From contig JAAALK010000082.1 in the NCBI GenBank assembly GCA_019279435.1, forward strand, positions 11,486,594 through 11,550,593: DNA of 64,000 bases, written 5' to 3'. The position numbers and the translations under genes are program-made. Under the pieces are notes generated by a model that saw only the letters and a list, made by a program, of their open reading frames with translations, ran no database searches and had not been told where the DNA came from. Positions 34,001-43,883 of the stretch are shown here, piece after piece; positions within the stretch are counted from its first letter, which is position 1, and each line of letters opens with the position of its first letter. The stretch is from Zizania palustris. Its lineage: Eukaryota > Streptophyta > Magnoliopsida > Poales > Poaceae.

Positions 34001-34153
34001 GACTTAGCAGAAACATTTAATAGCCTTCGGGCATGTGGGATCCGTCTTAACCCCGAGAAATGCATCTTCGGAGCTAAGGCTGGGAAATTGTTAGGGTATT
34101 TAGTTTCAAGCAGAGGAATTGAAGCTAGCCCTACTCAGATAACTGCGCTGTAG
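31094..34153 (+). pseudogene. Tat gag, protease and reverse transcriptase
   Basis: One frame runs from the ATG at 31094 (MPPKRSSAAN) through gag (Retrotrans_gag core VKQLPGETLRQYFKRFAH), a TAG at 32072-32074 (Tyr in the sister copy), a zinc-knuckle-like CCIHGENRSHATDAC, protease near 32813 and RT (YPMPRIDQLVD, YMDDIVIKS at about 33952) to a TAG at 34151-34153 where the sister copy has Gln. The protease motif reads DRGSS instead of DGGSS, a Gly-to-Arg change next to the catalytic Asp. Gag packages the RNA; protease and RT process and copy it. With two stops and a damaged protease this copy is unlikely to act on its own. Confidence 0.9.
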
Positions 34154-36426
34154 AAGATGGCTCCTCCAGAAAATTTAAAGCAAGTGCAAAAGTTGACTGG
34201 TCATCTGGCAGCACTTAGCAGGTTTTTGGCAAGGTCTGTGGAGAGAAGTTTGCCCATCTTTAAAGCATTGAAAGGGTCCGAAGATTTTGCATGGACACCG
34301 GTGCCTACTGCGGACGAAACCCTACTCCTTTAGCTTGCAGCTACAGGCTCTGCTGTCAGCGCAGTCCTTGTCAGAGAAATAGATTTCAATGGGAAGTTGG
34401 TACAAAATCCAGTTTATTTTGTGTCCGAAGCATTGTCAGGAGCGAAGAAAAGGTATTCCGAGCTCGAAAAGTTCACTTATGCTCTGATAATGGCTTCGAG
34501 GAAATTGAGACATTATTTTTTGGCTCATAATGTAATTGTACCAACTTCGTATCCTTTGGGAGATATGCTCCGAAGTAAATACTCCACTGGAAGAATTGGA
34601 AAGTGGGTAGTCGAACTAGCACCTTTCGGCATATCCTTTCTGGCAAGGACAACAATCAAATCGCAAGTCTTAGCAGATTTCGTAGCAGAATGGACTCCCC
34701 CTGCAACGTGGGTTCCGGAGAAGTCAAGCGAAGGAATTTGGACTGTTTTTTCTGATGGGGCTTTTCAAGCATCCGGAGCAGGTGTTGGAGCAGTTTTAAT
34801 TTTGCCTTCAGGGCAATGAGCAATGTACTCCGCAAGACTTAACTTTAAGTCTACCAATAATATAGCGGAGTATGAAGGGATTTTACTGGGACTCCGAAAA
34901 GCACGTGCTCTAGGGCTACAAGAGTTGTTATAAAGACAGATTCTCAAATAGTAGCAGGGCACGTAGATAAAAGTTTTCAAGTTCGGCATCCACAGCTTGC
35001 AAAGTACTTAGAAGAAATCCGTAAGATCGAAGCACAATTCAAGGGTATTTCCATTCGGAGTATACCAAGAGCAGAAAATGTGCAAGCGGACATCTTAGCA
35101 AAAGCTGCAGTCGGAGCTATGGATATACCAGAAGAGGCTTTTTATGAGGAGCTTAGTACACCTTCGGTGCCACAAATTCCCTCTGCAGAGATTCTTTGCA
35201 TTCCAAGTACAGATTAGAGAAATTCAATCATGGAACTTTTGCAAGGAGGAGCAAATTCGTCTGAAGAGCCACAGTTTTCAAGATTGAAACTCAGGGCCAG
35301 GAATTATCAAATAATCAACGGTATTTTATACAAGGCTAGAGTATGTTCCCCTTTAATCCGATGTATATCCCAAACCGAAGGCCAAGATATTCTTCGAGAA
35401 ATTCATGAAGGTCTTTGCGGTAGCCATCTGGCCCCTCGAGCTTTGGCAGGAAAAACACTTCGTCAGGGGCTTTATTGGCCTACGATAGTAGTAGATGCGG
35501 AGAACTTAGTCCGCACATGCCAAGGATGTCAGTGGATGGGTCGACGGAGTCATCGCCCACCAACAGCTCTTCAAGTTATTGCTCCGGTATGGCCCATGGC
35601 CAGATGGGGTATGGATTTGATTGGTCCCTTTCCAGTAGCTAAGGGAAATTTAAAGTTCACAGTGGTAGCTATTGAATATTTTTCTAAGTGGGTAGAAGCA
35701 GAGCCCTTAACAGCTATCACTTCGAACAATGTACAGAAATTCTTTTGGAAGAGTATCATTTGCCGGTTCGGAGTGCCTAGACAACTCACAGTTGATAATG
35801 GAACACAATTTGATGCAGAACCTTTCAGAAAGTTCTGCGAAGATCTAGGCATCCAGTTATGTTTTGCTGCAGTGAGACATCCTCAGTCTAATGGAGCTGT
35901 AGAAAGAGCCAATGGAAATATTTTGTCAGGGTTAAATCGAAGGATAGTAGGATTGGCAAAAGGACTGTGGACCGAAGAACTTCCGAAGATTTTATGGTCC
36001 ATTCGGACTACGCAAACAAGGTCCACAGGTTTCACTCCATTCAGATTGCTATTCGGGGATGAAGCTATGACTCCAACGGAGCTCAAAGGAGGATCACTTC
36101 GCAGCACCGAACCGGAGATTGAAGGAGAAAGACAAGCTTCGCTGGATTTAACAGAGGAGACAAGACTTCGAGCTGTGGCCAATTTATCAAAGTATCATCA
36201 GCAGACGAAGGCTTGGTTTGACCCGAAGGTTAAGATCAATGAGCTTAGACCAGGTCATCTCGTTTTACGAAGCATCATAGCGCTAGGAAAATTAGGAAAT
36301 AAATGGGAAGGTCCATACTTAATTGTTCGTTCAGGACGTCCTGGCTCTTTTAAATTAGCTAATTTGGAAGGTGAAGAGTTAGCACATACTTGGCATGCGG
36401 AACACCTAAAGCGATACTTCGCATAG
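34154..36426 (+). pseudogene. Tat RNase H, archaeal-type RNase H and integrase
   Basis: It continues the same frame: first RNase H (34260-34600; FVSEALSGAKKRYSELEKF), then a second RNase H (34720-35110; FSDGAFQASGAGVGA, NNIAEYEGILLGL), then integrase (35230-36426) with HHCC finger, DLIGPF, DNGTQF, SNGAVERANG and a complete C-terminus ending HAEHLKRYFA. The tandem RNase H pair is characteristic of Tat elements. Breaks: TAG 34331-34333, TGA 34817-34819, one missing base near 34915, TAG 35215-35217 (likely Trp). The integrase block itself is open for 398 codons. Confidence 0.9.
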
Positions 36427-36631
36427 AGGCTCCTTGTAATCATTTGTAATCATCTTCAGAATTAATAAAGCATATGGTTCAGATAGTGCCTACCCCTCAT
36501 AAACTTCCAGCTTCCGAGTGGACGCACTGGAACCGTGGAGTTGACCGAGAGGGAAGTGTCAATAATTTGAATCATATTTTCGGACATTGAACCATTGGTT
36601 CGAAGTTTCCGACGTGGGGGCTGACATAATC

Positions 36632-36866
36632 CGGAGTCCAAGCCACCGGCTTGTAGGCATCCGTAAAAGAGCTCAAAACCACACCATACGGAGTCCAAGC
36701 CATCAGCTGGTAGACATCCGTAAAAAGAGTCCAAGGAGACCAAATCATGCGGAGTCCAAGCCACCAGCTTGTAGACATTCGTAAAAAGAGTCCAAAGAGA
36801 CCACTGCGAACTCCAAACCACTGGTTTGACAGAATTCGCAAAAAAGAGCCGAAGGAGGCCAAAACA
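36632..36866. repeat. Short tandem repeats, 57-61 bp unit
   Basis: The word CGGAGTCCAAGCCA(C/T)C(A/G)GCTTGTAG recurs at 36632, 36689 and 36750, with a diverged CGAACTCCAAACCACTGG copy at 36807: about four units of 57-61 bp, each with a CCGTAAAAAGAG box. Two units (about 118 bp) correspond to one 116-bp unit of the array at 7010-7555 in the sister element. Confidence 0.8.
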
Positions 36867-37213
36867 AAATAGAGTTTGAGCCATGAGCTTCGAATGTCTG
36901 TTAAGAAAGTCCAAAGTGACAAATTATCTAAGACACTAAAGTGTCCGAAAAGTTATCTCAAGTGATTTCTTTCAAAAAACATAAGGTACTAAGTTGCCAA
37001 TCTTCAGACTACAAATAGTCGAAGACATTTTATAAGATTTTACTCAATCCTTAAATTACTGAGGGGCTCCGAACCCCCAAAATTGTACTCCTAAGTTTTC
37101 TTTGTGCCTAAACATCTTTGAATACAATTCGAAGTTGCTTACGCCCAAAGAGGGGCTAATAAATAGGGAGACAATTTTAAATCGATACTTATTTTCGAAC
37201 AAATATGATTAAA

Positions 37214-40200
37214 TCATGAAAAATTGGTATCTATACCAAGAAGGAATCGAAGACCTCTTCGATCTCTAGAGCTAGGGTTGGAATGACTAGTTCCAGTGTC
37301 GGGAGTCCTAATAACTTTGCGTTTAACTCTCCTACCTCCCTTCGAAGCTCTAAAGTCTTTTTGTTCTTGCTGAAGCTCGGCCCAAGTTCGAAGCCATTCG
37401 GGGCTCCTTTCCCAGCTTCCAAGTTCTTCAGGCTTTTTACCTTGAGTTTCATCTTCGTCTTCGGACCATTTAATGTCTTCAGAAGATGAAGTTTCCAAGT
37501 TAACTTCTTTTTCTTCCTCTTTAATGCAAGATAATATATCTTTGCTTATTTCGTACATAATCATTCCAGAACTATCTCGAGGAATTAGAAATCGAGGGCG
37601 CTTGTGAAGTTTTAAGATTTCGAAAGTAGCCCATAATAAGCGAAGTTCGTCATTAACATCTAACACTTCGACATCTTCCATATGAGGCAAAGCCTAAAAA
37701 CATGATAAACAAATCTTCATTCATAAATGTACAAAAGCGTAGTGCTTTACATAGTTGAAAATCCTAAGGTAATTCTAAACCTGCGGGTTTGGAGGAGGCT
37801 GACTGCTCGAAGCTTGGGACCAAGCCTGCTTCTGGCATTGTCCTTCGTCAATCCAGGCCTTGATCGCAGAACGACCTTCGGCTCTCCATGAAGTTTGAAA
37901 GGCTTGCCAAGCAGCGGCCACACCTTCGGAGGGAGTGAGAAGCTGGTCGTCGTCGAAGGTAATGGGACCCTCTCCTACGCTCGGAGTTATTGATCGGCCC
38001 AAATCTTCGTAGTAACAAAGTATGCCGACAACAGCCACTTGTCCGGAGATTTCTCCGTACCGAATGCCTGCTGTCTTCATTTGCTTCGCTGCTCCTTGGA
38101 TCCTCTTCAGCCGGTGCAGCAGAGAGATGTTGTCATCCAAAGGAAGCATCCTAGTAGTACCGAAGTACTCCAGAACACCTAGCAATTGGTCCATGACCTC
38201 CGAAGCTACCTTCTCTAACTTCAGCTTATCTTCAGTTAATGCATCCTTCGTCGAAGTTAGCTCTTCTACTACTCCAGAGAGCCTAGCAGCCTCCGTAGCC
38301 AAAGAATTCTTTTGATTCAGTAGCTGGCTAGCTTCTTCTCGGAGTCTAACAAGCTCGGCCCCCGCAGTAGCGTGCTCCGCTCGCATCTTTTCAATTTCTG
38401 CTCGAAGCACAATTTTTTCTGCTTCGAGCTCCTTGTTCACAGCCTCCAAGCTTTGTCTGGCCCTGTGCTCCGTTGAAACCATGTTGTCCATGTGGGTCAC
38501 TCGACCTTCGGAGATTGTCAGATTTCATTGAAGAGTTGCATTTTCCTCTCTAAGGCGAATGTTTCCACGTTCATTGGAGATGTTCGCAGCTCGGGCCAAG
38601 ACTGTTTGCTGCGAAAAGAAAAAACCAAGGTGAGAAATTATTTGTATATAAATTTTATTCTGTTTTGCAGATACTTCGTACCTGGTATGCTGCGCATTCC
38701 ATGGCAGTGTTAAGCTCCGAACTCTCCGCCTCGCTCAAGATATCCACCAAGTCCGTCTCCTCGACTTCGCGACTAGCTCAATCCAAAGGCTCGAGCAAAG
38801 TCCGAAGCCCAGTCCTTCGCTCCAAGAAAGGAGCTAGAAGGGGGAGCATGCTTAAGGCTTGTTTGTCATCTTCGCTTGGCGAAGGCCCGGAGTGTTGAGC
38901 TGTGGTCTTCGGAGCCCTAGTAGACTGGCCCCCCTCAGTAGATTGGCTCTCGTCTGTTGACTCAGACGAAGTTGATCCTGAACTCGGAGCAGGGAGGGGA
39001 TTCATCTTCCCTTTGCCTTTTCCAGGCCCCGTTTGAGTAGCTCCTGGAATAGGCCCTGAAGTTGTCGAAGGTCCAGGAATTGTATCTTCGAGATGGACCT
39101 CTTCCATGGAAGTGGACTCTATAAAAATGAAGGTATTATACATTGTATAATTTCGCAGGGAAAAAGGATAAAAGAATTATTCGAAGTTTACCTTCGACAT
39201 TTTGGCGGCGGGTGAGCATTGGACTGCTTGGCGGGTTGAAGGCAAGATTTTCGTCAGATTCAACCGTCAAATCTTCGACTATCGGAGCATCTTCTTGAAT
39301 AGTCGTTGTTACTTCGCCCAGAATCGAAGCTGCAGTAACCTCGACTTCGCTTTCATCCACAGGGGCTCCGTCCTGAGGTAAATCTTCTTGAGCAGCCGGA
39401 GTCCTCGCTTGCTCAAGATTCTCTTGAAACTCCGGCACGTTCGCAGTTTCGTCAATTTGTATAGCTCTTCGGGCTGCATCCTCGTAAATCAACCTCACGA
39501 GAAACCTGCCTTCATCCTCCTGAGAATCGGAGATCGAAGCTTTTGGGCTTGAAGGCGCAGGAACTTTTGGCTTTTGAGCCACCTTCTTAACCGGAGTCTT
39601 GGCGGAGCTCGAAGTTCCAGCTTCGGCTTTCCTCTTCTTGGGCCCTTTCTCCGAAGGCACCCAATCCATCAGAGGGGGCGGAACAATTTCGAGCAGCCCC
39701 CATACTCGGTTGGATCGTTCCCAACTACCAACTAATTTGATTCTCCATTCTTTCTCGGTCGGAGTTGGAACGCCCAAAATCTTCTCCGAAGCTCGTACGA
39801 TTTGCTCCGAAGTTATAGGGGCTGAAGAAGCTGAAAAACGAGTTAAGTTTGTTAATTCTTCGAATAAATATACATAAAATATGTTGTTTTCGAAGTTACC
39901 TGCAGGACTCGAAGTTGAAGAAATTTTTCGAAGACCGCCTTCCGAATCTTCCTCGAAGTTGATCGGCTAGTTGGCCATCAGGGGAGGGATTTGATGTCCG
40001 AGGAATTCTTCGGCTAAGTCTCGCATGCTCAAGCGATGACTGATTTTTTGAAGCAAGCTCAGGCGAGCTTCGAGTTGGCCTAAATCCGGGTGCACTAAGG
40101 CTTCCTTTCGGAAGTGGATTTCTTGCAGAGGTCCAGCTAGGCGGCTGCTCGCCCCAACTTCGGCATAAAACTATCTCAAGATCCAATCAGTATACCATCT

Positions 40201-40851
40201 GGCATTGATGGCCTTGGCAGGAAACCGGAGGGCATATTCGTCTCGGAGTCTGAAGTTGATACTTCCGAAGGCCACTACTATCTTCTCACCTCCGGAACCA
40301 AGGAAGGTCTTCGGTTGGCATGATGCTCTGTGTAGTGCTGCGAAGATCTCCGCCCTTCCTTCACAACCTTCGGCTCGCAACGCCCACTCGAAGATGGCGA
40401 GGCGCGCTACTGCGTTCGGAGAGAGTTGGGGGAGAGTGACATGGAACAAGTCCAATACCTCCGCTAAGAAGTCGATCGCCGGAAGTCCCAAGCCAGCTTC
40501 GAAGAAGGCTTCGAAGACAACCACTTCTCCGGGTCTTGGTGACGGAATAATTTCCTTCCCAGGTTTGCGAATCATCACCCCCGAACTAATATTGCCTTCT
40601 ACTGCGGCCGCAAGCGATTCCCTTCTGCAGGTTGATGGTCCCAGTTGATAAGACTGGTCCACATACTTCGTCGACGCTGGAAATAGATCTTGAGGATCGG
40701 CATTTTGGGGATTTCCACCCACCGGCGCCATTACCACCACTAGAGGATTTGGAGTTGCCGTCGCCGATGATGCAGCCGCTGCCGCCGTTGCCGCTTGTTG
40801 CCAGGCCAAGGCTGAAGTCGCTCCAGGACCCTTGAAGCTGGTTTTCGCCAT
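37214..40851 (-). pseudogene. Five-exon antisense gene carried by Tat element
   Basis: On the minus strand, exons 40851-39900, 39830-39192, 39118-38682, 38608-37781 and 37693-37214 are joined by GT-AG introns of 69, 73, 73 and 87 nt. The total is 3,336 nt and the frame is continuous across all junctions (about 1,111 codons). Exon 1 has the Transposase_28-type block (EVVVFEAFFEAGLGLPAID, VTLPQLSPNAVARLAIFEW). Exon 2 has SWERSNRVWG, then KKRKAE-type basic and acidic stretches. Exon 3 is Pro/Ser/Gly-rich, exon 4 a long coiled coil followed by a VLEYFGT module, and exon 5 is acidic with RRVKRK near its end. In-frame stops occur at 40171-40173 and 39967-39969 in exon 1, after LLEPLD in exon 3, and after NATLQ in exon 4. 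The function is unknown: the coiled coil and basic motifs would fit a structural or nucleic-acid-binding protein. Confidence 0.8.
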
Positions 40852-40953
40852 TAGATCTCGTGGATTGCTTTGAAGGAAAAGAGGAGACTAGGGCTCGAGA
40901 GTTGGTCCGTTTGCACGAAAGTGGTGGAAAGGTACAAGAAAGGGTCGGGCCCT

Positions 40954-40964
40954 CTATTTATAGC
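40954..40964 (-). promoter_or_regulatory. TATA box of antisense gene
   Basis: The minus strand reads GGGCTATAAATAGAGGGCCC about 105 nt upstream of the ATG at 40851, followed by a CT/AC-rich leader. It has the right strand, spacing and sequence for a plant core promoter, and the sister copy keeps a TATA at the same distance (16826-16834). Confidence 0.7.
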
Positions 40965-41290
40965 CCAGACCCCAATTTTTTACCGTTTGCTTATGCCGTT
41001 TTGCATTCTTGACCGTTACTTTGTTCCGGAATTAACGCATTGCGTAACTTCCGTCAGAAGGAAAAAGCCAACGACTATTTTTTTCCAAGTCTAAAAAGAC
41101 TTTCGGATTTCCTGAGTTAATTCTAAAATACTTCGAATGCAATTCACTTAGAAAATAATTTGAAGTTCTCATCTCCATACATTTCGGAGGTGTATTAAGT
41201 CTGCTAATCCTTGCACATGGATATGTTTTCTTGCGTATACTGCTTCCCTAACATCATAGATTTAACGGAGAAGCGTATTCGAGGGGCTAC

Positions 41291-41785
41291 TGTTGGGGGG
41301 AAATATTCCATCTTCAGGATTATCGCGGTAACAAGACAAAGACAAGAAATCAAGTCAAAGGATTCCGACGTATATTTTCAGATGTACGTTGAAGGTAGTT
41401 CCAAGTATGAAGACGGACTCTAGTTCGGAGTATATCTTTGAACGTGGATTCTTCCGAAAGCTTCTTTGCCAGCTAAGATGGAAGACTTATCTTCTTTCTC
41501 ATTAGATTAGTCTTTTACCATTTTAGCCCTATTAAGGGTACCGAATAGTTTCCACTATGTCGGTTGTAATAGAGGGGTAAAAAGGTCTTTTCCTTAATGT
41601 TTGGGCCTATAAATACCCCCCGTTTTACCCTGTAATAGGGACCGAATACAAGTTATTCAATACACACTTTCGAACTATTCTAAGTTATTATCCTTTCGGA
41701 GGCCTGGAATAGTTTTCTTCGCAAACACTTCGTTTGTTAGTTTTTAATTTTCAGAAACCTATTAGCGTAATCTTTTACGCCAACA
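41291..41785 (+). repeat. Tat 3' LTR
   Basis: 495 bp, TGTTGGGGGGAAATATTCC to CTTTTACGCCAACA, preceded by the purine-rich CGTATTCGAGGGGCTAC and followed by the GCGTG duplication (41786-41790). Confidence 0.95.
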
Positions 41786-42481
41786 GCGTGTCAACATCCC
41801 TAATCATATCGCTCCCATCCTCATGTAGCAGTAGCCATAATGGAGTGTTCCTACAACGTATCGAATGATGCACTTCACTATAGCTAGTGTTCATCCATGG
41901 GCTTTTCCATGATCTAGCTTACATACCTAATCGTGAAAGCAAGGTCCAGCCTAGTGTTCACTAGATATCACAAATTTCTCAACAAACATTTGAATTCAGT
42001 AGCTTCAATTGATGTAGCGGTGTTGTCTTTATTGGGCATCAATCAAGTCTCCATGGGCATAGAACATCGGTTGTTCCCCACAAGTCCTACTTTCTCCATA
42101 ATCTAGGATGCACAAGTACTATAGTTCAATGTGATGTTGTTGCCACTTTGATGAACTTAAATACCTAGATCTAAACACAAAGGACCAAGATCATTCATCT
42201 CAAACTCTGTCTTTATCTGTGCCTTGAATTCGTTGATGATTTTGTTATCTCTACCAACTATCACTAGGTCATCAACATAAACTCCCACTAGAAGACATGG
42301 CTCTAGGTGACTCCGTTTAAGCCCAAGGTTATTTAGAGTACAATCTAGCTTGTTATCCATGTTATTGGCACTTGAAAAAGACCATACATGACTTTGTCTA
42401 GCTTGTAAACTTTGTCTTCTTGCCCATCGATAATGAATCCTAGGGGCTGGATAACACATACCTTCTTGGCTAGTTCCTCAT
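41786..42481 (-). pseudogene. Copia reverse transcriptase/RNase H remnant, 5' half
   Basis: The minus strand from 42481 reads words of the Copia RT: QPLGFIIDGQEDKVYKLDK, YGL, GVYVDDLVIVG (YVDD active site intact) and FEMNDLGPL...LGI at 42157. After that, decayed sequence includes RYVVGTLHYG. The frame is broken repeatedly. The element continues across the Tat insertion at 30551 and is cut on its upstream side by a CACTA transposon at 42485. Confidence 0.8.
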
Positions 42482-42484
42482 TTA

Positions 42485-43836
42485 CACTACTACAAACCGC
42501 CACTGTAGTGGCATTGGGCAAAAACAGTATAGTGGCGGGCTATTAGAGGCCCGCCACTACAGTGGTACCAGGCACTAGTGGTGGTCGCTGATGACATCAT
42601 CACCGACCACCACTACTATAGTCACTAGTAGCGGCGGACAAAAAACTGCCCACCACTGCTACGCTGTTCACCACTAATATATTGATGACATCACTTGCGA
42701 CCGCCACTACTATTACGTCTATAAATGCGCACCTTCTTCCTCCATGAGCTCGAGGCTACCGGAGTTCACATTTTGGTCCGTACAATGGCGAAAAAAATCT
42801 AGAAAAAGAGGGGGGAGCCTTTGTTTTTGTTTCTTTTGAAGGATTTCGTTCTAGGAGGTAAATCCATGCCGAATATCCCATTTATTTTGTATTTAATCAT
42901 GTATATAATGAGTTATTAGCGTTTTACTAATTTAGGGTTTGTGAATAGAAATTTTCAAATATTCTTCCATTTATAGTGTTTCTTTCTCCCAAATGAACAA
43001 ATATGACCCTCCTCACAATTATTCATCACTTGTATACATTTTTACGTCATTTTAATCTCTTTTTTAATTTGATTTATGATTATTGATCTAGAGTTATGTT
43101 GTTTGGAGAGAGAAACCAATGTAGTTAATTTATTTAATAATTTTTTTCTACTTAATACATAGTTTGAATTAAAGCATTTTTAATTAATTTTGGTAAGAGA
43201 GATAAATCAATATATTTTCAATTTGTAAATTACTAAAATTAACAATAATGAATTTATTAATATTTTTTAAAATAATATGTTTTAGATGGAGCACATGTCC
43301 TGAATGTACTCGTCCAACGACAGAGATGTGATGGCATATTTTAACATAGTAACTGAATTTACTAAAGCTGTCGCACAATATGCTTCCCGTCAGAGTGAAG
43401 CGTCAATATATTGTCCTTGTAAAGTTTGTAAAAACAAAGCGATGTATCCGTATTCAGATCGTGAAACTATACGATTTCACTTGTTAAAAAATGGTTTCGT
43501 GAAGAACTACTATATATGGACGAAACACAGTGAGATGGGTGAAAACCCTCCTGATGATTCTGATGTGCCGCAAGAAAACACATGATGTTGTGATCATATA
43601 TCCGACATAACACATGATGTTGATCAACATGATGATGATGACACCTTTGATGTGGAGGAACTGATGTGAAATGTTGCGCCTGAGGTGTTGTTGCATAGAA
43701 CTACAACGAAAGACTACGATAACTTTGAAGCACTTGACAAAGCATCGAAAAACCTCCTTTATGAGGAACGCCACAATTGCGATAAGAGTATACTGAGGAA
43801 CATAGTGAGGCTTGTCACTATGGTTCATGGTTATGA
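42485..43836 (+). mobile_element. 5' part of a CACTA (En/Spm) transposon
   Basis: It starts CACTACTACAAA, the CACTA terminus, followed by a subterminal zone (42497-42720) packed with direct and inverted CCGCCACTA / TAGTGGCGG words, which are transposase-binding repeats in this superfamily. An AT-rich stretch and the start of a TNP2-type transposase follow. The right part is missing: recognisable homology fades out near 43836, where SIRE-LTR-like sequence begins. TTA precedes the terminus (42482-42484). Confidence 0.8.
43286..43836 (+). pseudogene. CACTA transposase, N-terminal part
   Basis: From the ATG at 43286 a TGA interrupts at codon 6 (MEHMS then stop, where the family has Trp). An open stretch follows (43304-43585) carrying the transposase-associated domain: IYCPCKVCKN, RFHLLKNGF, YYIWTKHSE. 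The frame then stops and resumes with an acidic segment and the words NFEALDKASKNLLYEE and KSILRNIVRLVTMVHGY. The DDE catalytic part is not in the window. The domain identification is from motif memory of plant CACTA transposases. Confidence 0.75.
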
Positions 43837-43883
43837 TGAGTGATTGACAGAGTGTTTGTCATGAGTTTGTGTCTGGATGTCTG

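Larger units (their letters stand above)
30552..41785 (+). mobile_element. Full-length Tat-lineage Ty3/gypsy retrotransposon
   Basis: It spans 11,234 bp: 5' LTR, primer-binding site, gag-protease-RT-RNase H-aRNase H-integrase on the plus strand, short tandem repeats, a large antisense gene, a spacer and 3' LTR, bounded by the GCGTG duplication. By eye the two LTRs differ at roughly 13 positions plus a 14-base and a 1-base indel (about 2.7%), which suggests an insertion around a million years old at common grass rates (inference). It landed in the RNase H region of an older Copia element. Five nonsense codons and one frameshift disable gag-pol. Confidence 0.95.
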
